Shown here piece by piece: positions 14,280-20,890 of a DNA stretch of 40,792 nt. Under the pieces are notes generated by a model, which saw only the letters and a list, made by a program, of their open reading frames with translations, had not been told where the DNA came from and made no database searches. Source of the DNA: a virus. How positions within the stretch are numbered: the first letter of the stretch is position 1; every line of letters begins with the position of its first letter. The position numbers and the translations under genes are program-made. The stretch lies in the IMG/VR virus record IMGVR_UViG_3300027977_000071, positions 1-40,792 of that record. One strand, 5' to 3'.

Positions 14280-16424
14280 ATGAGTTTTTTCCACAACCTA
14301 AACAAAACATTAGACAGCATTGCTGCCAAGCCAGAAGCCGCACAATTAAACGAGCGTGACATGAGCCGTGCTGCCAAAGGCTACGAAAAATACGGCAAAG
14401 AAGGCATGCAGGCCCTGGCCAAGGCCGGCCGCGAAGGCAAGTCATTGGATCCTGTTCGCAACAAGTATGACAAGTATGACAACAAAGAAGTAGACGAAGG
14501 TCTAGTTGATGTGGTCAAGAAAGTTGGCGGCATGGCCAAGAAAGCCGGAAGTGCAGTATTAAACAAAGTTGGCCACGGTGACGACGTAGACATGATCCGT
14601 GACTTGCAACGTAAAATGGACATGCCACAAACTGGCAAGAAGCCAGAACAAAAGACAGACGAAGCCGCTAAATGGCGTGATCCCAAATACAAAGATAAAT
14701 TGTACACCCAAGAACCACGTGATTATGACCAATATGATTATGGCGACGATGACTACTATAATCCAAAACCAGACGACTATCCTGGCGAAAAGAATTTAAA
14801 AGGCGGCGGCGAATTTAGCCACAATGATCCTTTACTAAGAGGACAAGGTATTGGACGCAGCGGTATCAAGAATAGCATATTAGATCGTGGACCAAGAAAA
14901 GGTCTGCCATCAAGAGATCAAATCACCAGCCTCAAGGGCAGTATCAAATCTGCAAAAGGAACACATACAGAACCCAACCTGCCTGAAGCTGGAGCTCCGA
15001 TGACTGCCAAGCAAAAATCATTTGCCGCACTTGCTGAGCCCAAAGACAAAATCACTTTTGCCGACAAGATTGCTGGTGCTAAAAAAGAAGTTGACGAAAT
15101 GTTAGGTGACGTTGCTGCCGAAGCCATGCGTAATGCACTGGGCGGCAGACAACAAGTGGCCGACGAAGGCAATGCATTCACTGGCGCTTTGGCCAAGACA
15201 CCAAAGGGCGGCAAGTTCAAAGTAGGTGGTAAAGAATTCACAGACACCAGCAGTGTTGACGAAGATGATGATAAAAATCCGTTCACAAACTACAAGAAGC
15301 CACGCACTGACACTCCACGTACCGGCGAAGTCACACACGGTGCCAAGCACGACACAGAGTGGACAGCAACAGGCCGTAAAGTAACACGTCGTGTTGATCC
15401 GCAAGGCAACTCAGTTGGATCAGAAACTGATGCCGAAGGCAACACAATCGAAAAGCGTGGACGTGGTCGTCCAAAGGGCGCACCACAAGGACCAGAGCGC
15501 ACCACTGCCAAAGCATACAAGCACAAAGGTGAACGCAAAGTCAAAGAAGGCGACATGGAAGAAGGCCATGACCAAGGACAGGCACAACAAATTTATAACG
15601 ACCTTGCCGACATTCGAGCAATAGCAAAGCAAGCACAGCACGGTGGCGAATTCCCACAAGGATATGCCAGTCGTTTAGAATCTGTTCTGTATGCGGCAAT
15701 GACAATGATTAAAAATCAACAGCCAGGCGATGCACAAGTTAGAGAAGCAGAGTCTACTACCAAGAAAGACAACCATGCTGAAAAAGCCGGCAAGCGAGTG
15801 GCCAAAGATATTGAGTATGATGAAAAGAAGAAAGATGGCATTCATGGCAAGAAGCGTGGTGCTGAAGATGATAAGGCCGAACGAGCTGGTAAAAAAGTAG
15901 CCAAAGACATTGAGCATGATGAAAAGAAAGATAACGAAAAAGAAGATGCTCCTAAAAAATCCAAGGGCAAGTTCAAGTTCGGTGGCAGTGTTTACGAAAC
16001 ACTGGATGCACAACTAGAAACTCTAATCACAGAAGGCATGAGCGTCACTGTGAACATGAGTCAAGATTCTGAACACGGTGAAGATCGTAAAAACATCACT
16101 GTTAATGCCGATGGCGAAGATGCTGATCGTCTAGCAGAGTTGCTACAAATGGCCGGCATGAGTCAGCAATCCGGTTCATGCAGTTCATGTGGTTCATCAC
16201 CCTGCGGCTGCGACATGATTGACGAAAACAATCCAAACTGGCCCAGCAACACTGAAACCAATGACAATGCAATGCAATATTCAGGTGGATTGAATGGTCC
16301 CAAATCAACAGGTCAGGCCACTACACCAGTGCTGGCAAGTCAATTGCGTAGACAAGTCAGTATGGAACAAAGTGCAAAAGTTGAACAGAACTTGTTGAAC
16401 TTGTACCGAACATTTGGAAAGTAA
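14280..16424 (+). CDS. Large low-complexity protein, probable virion core or internal protein
   Basis: 714 residues, strongly charged (Lys, Asp, Glu, Gly), mostly disordered in appearance. The N-terminus is MSFFHNLNKTLDSIAAKPEA followed by KGYEKYGKEGMQALAKAGREG. Visible elements: an AT-hook-like GRGRPKG near residue 394, a 33-residue tandem repeat near 500-548 (core VAKDIEYDEKK / VAKDIEHDEKK), a compact C-terminal domain (VTVNMSQDSEHGEDRKNITVNADGE trimmed by LAELLQMAGM), a Cys cluster CSSCGSSPCGC near 634, and a helical tail NLLNLYRTFGK. It starts 4 nt after the previous gene. The AT-hook and charge suggest DNA contact inside the head. No established family is recognised. Confidence 0.75.
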   Translation: MSFFHNLNKTLDSIAAKPEAAQLNERDMSRAAKGYEKYGKEGMQALAKAGREGKSLDPVRNKYDKYDNKEVDEGLVDVVKKVGGMAKKAGSAVLNKVGHGDDVDMIRDLQRKMDMPQTGKKPEQKTDEAAKWRDPKYKDKLYTQEPRDYDQYDYGDDDYYNPKPDDYPGEKNLKGGGEFSHNDPLLRGQGIGRSGIKNSILDRGPRKGLPSRDQITSLKGSIKSAKGTHTEPNLPEAGAPMTAKQKSFAALAEPKDKITFADKIAGAKKEVDEMLGDVAAEAMRNALGGRQQVADEGNAFTGALAKTPKGGKFKVGGKEFTDTSSVDEDDDKNPFTNYKKPRTDTPRTGEVTHGAKHDTEWTATGRKVTRRVDPQGNSVGSETDAEGNTIEKRGRGRPKGAPQGPERTTAKAYKHKGERKVKEGDMEEGHDQGQAQQIYNDLADIRAIAKQAQHGGEFPQGYASRLESVLYAAMTMIKNQQPGDAQVREAESTTKKDNHAEKAGKRVAKDIEYDEKKKDGIHGKKRGAEDDKAERAGKKVAKDIEHDEKKDNEKEDAPKKSKGKFKFGGSVYETLDAQLETLITEGMSVTVNMSQDSEHGEDRKNITVNADGEDADRLAELLQMAGMSQQSGSCSSCGSSPCGCDMIDENNPNWPSNTETNDNAMQYSGGLNGPKSTGQATTPVLASQLRRQVSMEQSAKVEQNLLNLYRTFGK
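15777..15930 (+). repeat. In-gene tandem repeat coding for lysine-rich helices
   Basis: Two copies, 99 nt apart, of a segment encoding AEKAGKRVAKDIEYDEKK and AERAGKKVAKDIEHDEKK, inside the 714-residue gene. The differences are mostly conservative or synonymous, so this is an old duplication under selection. Confidence 0.75.
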
Positions 16425-16427
16425 CCT

Positions 16428-16721
16428 ATGCCTATTCAAGTAATCAACTCCGCAGGCAATATTGTATGGACCACAGACAAAGCCTCTATTGCTGCCAACA
16501 GCGCAGATGTCACATATCAAGTTTTTGCCACAGCATTGGGCACAGCCACCGCTGAGGGTAACTTGTATGCCAACGTGGTTTCTGTTCCATCAGGCACTGT
16601 ACAAGAAGTTTATGTTGGTGCTGGCAATAGACTTATCCTTGCCGGTGCTAATGTAACTGCTACAGCATTGGGTACAGCAAGTTCTGCACAATCGGGTGTA
16701 TACAACGCCGCAGGAAACTAA
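16428..16721 (+). CDS. Small beta-rich protein, function unknown
   Basis: 97 residues, almost without charged residues, rich in Ala, Val, Thr and Gly. The strands (VINSAGNIVWTTD, VTYQVFATALGTATAEG, NLYANVVSVPSGTVQEVYVGAGNRLILAG) look like a beta-sandwich virion protein such as a head decoration or fibre piece. A near repeat, TALGTATAEG and TALGTASSAQ, may mark an internal duplication. It begins 3 nt after the 714-residue gene and is followed 2 nt later by the next gene, so it is in the late virion operon. Confidence 0.68.
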   Translation: MPIQVINSAGNIVWTTDKASIAANSADVTYQVFATALGTATAEGNLYANVVSVPSGTVQEVYVGAGNRLILAGANVTATALGTASSAQSGVYNAAGN

Positions 16722-16723
16722 AA

Positions 16724-17095
16724 ATGCGAGCGCATGAGTTTCTCATTGAGAAACACATTGGCAAGATTGGCAAACGACGAAGTCAAGCCACAGTAGGACT
16801 TAACAAGTTCAGAGATGCAGATCTAGCTGACAGAGCATACGAACTCAATCGAGTCATGATGGCTGCTGCTGCCACTGACGGTACATTTGTGCCTGACATA
16901 GATAATGAATCCTGGGCCGGGCGCTACAACTTGGCCATGCCCTACACTGATGTTGAACAACGCATGTTGGAAAAAGCATTCAAGGCAGTGGGATCAGACC
17001 ACGAAGACCTCAATCGCGGCGATCTGCGTAGTCAAGAACTAGCGTCAACCAACAAACGCAGTCCAGTTACAGGTTTCAAAGGATATCCTAGATGA
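16724..17095 (+). CDS. Putative internal head protein A with MRAHEFLIE leader
   Basis: 123 residues. The first nine, MRAHEFLIE, fit a gp21-type capsid-targeting peptide, with cleavage expected after LIE. The mature part starts basic (KHIGKIGKRRSQ), then has helices (DADLADRAYELNRVMMAAAATDG, VEQRMLEKAFKAVG), and ends SPVTGFKGYPR. It shares both the leader and the C-terminal SPVxxFKGYPR signature with the next gene, to which it is joined by a 4-nt ATGA overlap. This looks like tandem paralogues packaged in the capsid. The role inside the head is unknown. Confidence 0.7.
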   Translation: MRAHEFLIEKHIGKIGKRRSQATVGLNKFRDADLADRAYELNRVMMAAAATDGTFVPDIDNESWAGRYNLAMPYTDVEQRMLEKAFKAVGSDHEDLNRGDLRSQELASTNKRSPVTGFKGYPR

Positions 17096-17478
17096 GAGCC
17101 CGCGAATTTATCACAGAGCAACGTGAACTGCCGCCTGAGACCAAGAGTCCAATGCGGTATACCTATACTCTGCCCGGGTTGAGTTCATCTGACCCGTATG
17201 CCACTTATAGAATGGGTGTGGCCTTGGCGCGAGCACGTAGCGATGCCGCAAAAGACGATGTAAACCCATTCATGCCAGAATGGTCAGCTGAAACTGCTTT
17301 TGGTGAACATGCAGTGGTGGCCGGTACGAACGCTGGCATTGAACAAGTGATTGATACAGCATTGTCTATGACCAAAACACCCGGCGGCAAACAACTGGTA
17401 TCTACTACAACCAGCGACGAGCCAGACCTAGTAGACACACAAAGTCCTGTAAAGGCATTTAAAGGATACCCACGATAA
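17092..17478 (+). CDS. Putative internal head protein B with MRAREFITE leader
   Basis: 128 residues. The leader MRAREFITE matches the upstream paralogue, with expected cleavage after ITE. The middle is different: PLP-rich, then helices (YRMGVALARARSDAAKDDV, NAGIEQVIDTALSMTK). It ends SPVKAFKGYPR, nearly identical to the end of its neighbour. The stop overlaps the next ATG by one base (TAATG). The shared ends with divergent middles suggest functional ends, namely targeting and an anchoring or assembly tag, around variable cores. Confidence 0.7.
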   Translation: MRAREFITEQRELPPETKSPMRYTYTLPGLSSSDPYATYRMGVALARARSDAAKDDVNPFMPEWSAETAFGEHAVVAGTNAGIEQVIDTALSMTKTPGGKQLVSTTTSDEPDLVDTQSPVKAFKGYPR

Positions 17479-17756
17479 TGGCCAATCCACCACCACCATA
17501 TGACGATATTACAGGTATTAGCCGAGCTGTAATGAAAGACAACGCACAAGTAACAATAGAAAACTACAACGGCAATGCTAGACCTGGTGAGCTGGTGGTT
17601 GATCAAAGCACGGATCAAGTGTTTATTGGCAATAGTTCTGGCGCACTAACACAAATTGCGGCTGGAATTACCAATGGCGGCAGCGCAGGATTGCCTGCAG
17701 GATTTTTGCAATTGGCCTACAATCCCACCACAGGTGAAATTGTGTATTACACTTAA
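17478..17756 (+). CDS. Small virion or fibre-like protein, function unknown
   Basis: 92 residues. A proline start (MANPPPPYDDITGISRAVM) is followed by a short beta pattern, ARPGELVVDQSTDQVFIGNSSG. This GELVVD...VFIGN phrase is typical of N-terminal segments of phage tail-fibre and tropism proteins. It then has glycine-rich sequence and ends TGEIVYYT. At 92 residues it may be a trimming module or head-fibre piece rather than a full fibre. It is translationally coupled to the preceding gene. Confidence 0.62.
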   Translation: MANPPPPYDDITGISRAVMKDNAQVTIENYNGNARPGELVVDQSTDQVFIGNSSGALTQIAAGITNGGSAGLPAGFLQLAYNPTTGEIVYYT

Positions 17757-17762
17757 TAAATA
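17755..17762 (+). promoter_or_regulatory. Late promoter box (AATAAATA) of the nuclease gene
   Basis: AATAAATA overlaps the stop of the preceding gene and ends 4 nt before the ATG at 17767. There is no Shine-Dalgarno in the gap. Confidence 0.55.
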
Positions 17763-17766
17763 CCTA

Positions 17767-18204
17767 ATGAAAAAACTATTACTAATCCTTCTTATTGTGC
17801 CTTGCTTGGTCATGGCACAACCCAAACAAAAACCCGGCGTTACATATGACGCTGTGATCACTAGAGTGATCGACGGAGATACAGTGGGCATACAAGCCAC
17901 ATGGTTGCCTGCGCCACTCAAGCCAGAACTCAGTATTCGTGTGTACGGTGTGGACACTCCAGAAAAAGGATTTAGAGCACAATGCCCCAGTGAAGCACAG
18001 CGTGGTGAGGCAGCCACAGCATTTACCAAGCAAGCAATTGCTAACTCGCAAAAGCGTCAAATTGTACTCATGGACTGGGACAAGTATGGTGGCCGTGTGC
18101 TGGGCGATGTGTTGCTAAACGGACAAAGCCTACGTGGCATGTTGATTGCCAATGGATTTGCCCGTGAGTACTACGGAGAGGCCAAAACAAGTTGGTGCCA
18201 ATGA
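17767..18204 (+). CDS. Secreted thermonuclease-type (SNase) nuclease
   Basis: 145 residues from the ATG at 17767. Residues 1-17 form a signal peptide: MKK, a leucine/isoleucine-rich core, and a VMA|Q cleavage site. The rest is a staphylococcal-nuclease domain with all key residues: D36 and D38 in VIDGDT, R58, D63, T64 and E66 in IRVYGVDTPE, and R110 in DKYGGR. Such enzymes cut DNA and RNA with calcium. Export to the periplasm in a phage gene is unusual and could serve to degrade DNA outside the cytoplasm, for example competing phage genomes or released host DNA. Late-type expression is indicated by the AATAAATA box 4 nt upstream. Confidence 0.9.
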   Translation: MKKLLLILLIVPCLVMAQPKQKPGVTYDAVITRVIDGDTVGIQATWLPAPLKPELSIRVYGVDTPEKGFRAQCPSEAQRGEAATAFTKQAIANSQKRQIVLMDWDKYGGRVLGDVLLNGQSLRGMLIANGFAREYYGEAKTSWCQ

Positions 18205-18208
18205 TACT

Positions 18209-18222
18209 CCTGTAAATACAGG
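18209..18222 (+). promoter_or_regulatory. Late box inside a palindrome, radical SAM gene
   Basis: CCTGTAAATACAGG: CCTGTA and TACAGG are reverse complements around AA. The centre contains TAAATA (18213-18218), ending 4 nt before the ATG at 18223. A bound regulator or the promoter alone could explain it. Confidence 0.5.
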
Positions 18223-19362
18223 ATGACTGATAAATTCTATTGTGCCGCTCCCTGGCGCGGCCTCCATATAAACCCACGTGGCGATGTTAAAACCTGTTGT
18301 GCAGGTGATCCCAACATGCTGGGCAACCTAAACACCAACAACATAATTGAAATTCTCAACGGAGATCTGTTACAAGAAATTCGCAGCAGCATTGCACAAG
18401 GAAAACCACACCGGTACTGTTCAAACTGTGTGCAAGCAGAACGACATGGTGGCCGGTCAGAAAGAGACTGGCATAACAATGTAAATCTCAACTTTGATTA
18501 CTCCACTGCTGGTACGCAATATCACTATCCTGTCATTATAGACATTCGCTGGAACACCACTTGCAATCTAAGTTGTAACTACTGCATGGAATATTGCAGT
18601 TCAAAGTGGGCATCATTAAAAGGCATTCCAGTCAAATCAGGTTCTCGTCCTTATTACGATCAGGTGTGTGATTTTATCGAAGCACATCATGAACACATAC
18701 ACGAAGTGGCATTGGTAGGCGGCGAGCCCTTGCTGTTACCAGAAAACAACAGACTACTGGATGTAATACCCAAAGATGCAATTGTCACACTAATTACCAA
18801 CCTAACTGGTGATCTTGAAAACAATAAAATATTCCAAAAACTGGCAACGCGAAATCGTGTTGGCTGGAGCATGAGCTTTGACAACATTGGTGACCGATTA
18901 GAATATGTGCGTCACGGTGCTGAATGGAAAGAAATCCAACACAATCTTGCCCTGGTTAAAAATCTAATGACCACACAAGGGCACTGGGGAGGTATACATG
19001 CAGTGTACAACATATACAATGCCACACGCATCTGTGAACTGAGAGAATTTGCCGAGCAAACTGGAACCACAGTGTTGTGGCAGAACCTGTTCCAACCCGA
19101 CTACTTAGATCCGTTCTTGCATGGACCAGAGGTGGCACAGTTGGCTGCTGCAGAAATTGAACGCTTCTATGCTACAGGATTGGCAACGCCGGCTGAAAAA
19201 ATGTTCTTTGACAATGCCTTGGCTACCTATCGTGCAGTTAACGCGGCAACGCCTGGAATAGAACAAAAATTTCAACAACACATTGCAGAAATTGAAACAC
19301 AGTATCACCCAGACAAAGCCGGTGAGTTTGCTAAATTATGGCCGGAGTTGGCAGATGTTTGA
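18223..19362 (+). CDS. Radical SAM protein with N-terminal twitch-like Cys region
   Basis: 379 residues. The cluster motif is CX3CX2C at C114, C118 and C121 (TTCNLSCNYCMEYC), with GGEP at 166-169, the standard SAM-contact motif. Upstream lies an extra Cys set (C7, CC at 25-26, CxxC at 66-69) of the APWRGLHINPRGDVKTCC form, as in N-terminal-twitch radical SAM proteins, which probably holds an auxiliary iron-sulphur cluster. The enzyme would make a radical from SAM to modify a peptide, sugar or other substrate. The next two genes are SGNH-like, the first overlapping by 8 nt, so they may act on one pathway. A second relative lies at 26986. Confidence 0.88.
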   Translation: MTDKFYCAAPWRGLHINPRGDVKTCCAGDPNMLGNLNTNNIIEILNGDLLQEIRSSIAQGKPHRYCSNCVQAERHGGRSERDWHNNVNLNFDYSTAGTQYHYPVIIDIRWNTTCNLSCNYCMEYCSSKWASLKGIPVKSGSRPYYDQVCDFIEAHHEHIHEVALVGGEPLLLPENNRLLDVIPKDAIVTLITNLTGDLENNKIFQKLATRNRVGWSMSFDNIGDRLEYVRHGAEWKEIQHNLALVKNLMTTQGHWGGIHAVYNIYNATRICELREFAEQTGTTVLWQNLFQPDYLDPFLHGPEVAQLAAAEIERFYATGLATPAEKMFFDNALATYRAVNAATPGIEQKFQQHIAEIETQYHPDKAGEFAKLWPELADV

Positions 19363-20128
19363 AAATACGCCAAGTCACGTTCAGCAACAGTATGCCGGCA
19401 AAACTTTAAACTGGTGCAGTAGCGACAGTGAAGAAAGATTTACTGCAAATTTAAACAGTTTAGACACATTAAGGTTGCTGGGATCAAATGGCTGGATTGA
19501 TTCAGACCATCCAAGAACCAAATTAACCTACGAGTTTAATTCACAAGGATTCAGGTCGAGAGAAATCAATGTTGACACCCGAGGTATCGCTGTGTTTGGC
19601 TGTAGTTTTACCACTGGCATTGGGTTACCTGCCTATGAGTTATATCACTACTATCTTGGACTCCAAATAAAATTACCGGTTGACAATTTTGGAGTACTGG
19701 GTGCATCAAATGGATTGATGTTTAGGCTTGCACAGTATTGGTTGCCTGTGTTAAAACCTCATTTGGTAGTATTGCAAACAACATTTAAAGAAAGATTTGA
19801 AATAATAAATCAAGACAACGTAAGCAATGTTATGTCTCCGCAGTGGAAACAAATAACAACTCAGTCTGCGTTTCGCAATTGGTGGTTCACTGACATTAAC
19901 AGCACTGTAGACCAACAACGAAATGAATTGGCAATACAACATCTGTGTCACCAACTTGATATCCCACTTTTTGTAATTGATGTTGAAGATTTCAGAAATC
20001 CAGTCAACGGCTTGTCAAGAGATTTAGATCATTCGGGTCCGCTTAATCATCAACAGGTGGCAGATCAGCTGTGTAAACAAATACATGCACATCCTCGGTT
20101 CCGTGTATTAAAAGATATAATTCCGTAA
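19355..20128 (+). CDS. SGNH-like hydrolase paralogue 1 (GCS variant)
   Basis: 257 residues from the ATG at 19355, which overlaps the radical SAM stop by 8 nt. The block-I region reads VFGCSFTTGIGL, an SGNH/GDSL motif in which Asp is replaced by Cys while the nucleophile Ser remains. FGVLGASNG would be the oxyanion-region Gly/Asn block, and DLDHSGPLNH near the C-terminus may supply the Asp-x-x-His-type pair. It aligns throughout with the next gene (NSQGFR, GIGL, FRLAQYWLP.LKP.LVV). The family acts as esterase or acyl transferase on sugars or lipids. Activity here is not certain because the motif is changed. Confidence 0.75.
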   Translation: MFENTPSHVQQQYAGKTLNWCSSDSEERFTANLNSLDTLRLLGSNGWIDSDHPRTKLTYEFNSQGFRSREINVDTRGIAVFGCSFTTGIGLPAYELYHYYLGLQIKLPVDNFGVLGASNGLMFRLAQYWLPVLKPHLVVLQTTFKERFEIINQDNVSNVMSPQWKQITTQSAFRNWWFTDINSTVDQQRNELAIQHLCHQLDIPLFVIDVEDFRNPVNGLSRDLDHSGPLNHQQVADQLCKQIHAHPRFRVLKDIIP

Positions 20129-20143
20129 TGATAAAAGATTTAT

Positions 20144-20890
20144 ATGTTTGATATTGTAAATGTTCCGCCTTACCACACTGCACAATTCTGGGCAGGTCAG
20201 TCATTAGAATGGATGCCTACCGATTCAAAAGAAAAATACAATGAAAATCTTAGAGATCCAGGGTTTGTTGCTATTGCTGATGAAAAAGGATGGACTAAAA
20301 ATACACCAATAACTTATGCTATAAACAGCCAAGGATTTCGAGGAAAAGATTTTGATTCGTCGGTTAAAAATATCGTGGCACTGGGCGACAGTTTTACCAT
20401 TGGTGTAGGACTTCGAGAAAACGAAACTTGGCCCTACATTCTCGGGGAAAAATTAGCACTGCCTGTGCATAACATAGCTTGGGGTGGGTGGTCCTGCGAC
20501 ACGTTGTTTAGGATGTCTCGATATTGGATTCCAAATCTCCGCCCAGCCCTGGTGGTCATGTTGGCTCCAAGCTCGAGTCGGCTAGAATTAATCACAAGTG
20601 ACACCGAGGAGTTAACCGTTACATCACACGACGATATATCCAACAATAACTATCTTAAACACTGGTTTGTAAATGATTCAAATTCAGAACTTAACCGGAT
20701 TAAAAATATAATGGCAATTGAAATGATTTGCAAAAAATTAAACATCAGATTCATGTGTTACTTGCAAGATACAGAAATGACAGGACGTTTGGCAACAGAT
20801 CCAACAAATGTTGCTAGAGACAACATGCACTGTGGTACTAAAACACACAGCATGTTTGTTGAAAAAATATTAAGGGATCTGCATGGCTAA
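20144..20890 (+). CDS. SGNH-like hydrolase paralogue 2 (canonical GDS)
   Basis: 248 residues. Block I is ALGDSFTIGVGL, a canonical GDS. IAWGGWSCD corresponds to the Gly block, and RDNMHCGTKTH near the C-terminus gives the D-x-x-H catalytic pair. It is a tandem relative of the gene before it, with shared segments NSQGFRG, W.YILG.KLALPV.N, FRMSRYWIPNLRP.LVV. Expected activity is esterase or acetyl-ester hydrolysis/transfer, possibly on a glycan. It overlaps the large terminase by 8 nt, so it is embedded in the late operon. Confidence 0.8.
   Translation: MFDIVNVPPYHTAQFWAGQSLEWMPTDSKEKYNENLRDPGFVAIADEKGWTKNTPITYAINSQGFRGKDFDSSVKNIVALGDSFTIGVGLRENETWPYILGEKLALPVHNIAWGGWSCDTLFRMSRYWIPNLRPALVVMLAPSSSRLELITSDTEELTVTSHDDISNNNYLKHWFVNDSNSELNRIKNIMAIEMICKKLNIRFMCYLQDTEMTGRLATDPTNVARDNMHCGTKTHSMFVEKILRDLHG

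Noticed and set aside
15290-15659. Overlapping antisense frames in the 714-residue gene
   Set aside because: They arise from the lysine/glycine-rich coding strand, whose complement has few stops. No start or ribosome site supports them.
17656-17766. 37-residue N-terminal extension of the SNase
   Set aside because: It overlaps the previous gene in another frame, and the signal peptide begins exactly at the ATG at 17767.
19283-19354. 24-residue extension of SGNH-like protein 1
   Set aside because: It lies inside the radical SAM gene in another frame. The ATG at 19355 gives the usual overlap with the preceding stop, and the paralogue starts at the same point (MF...).
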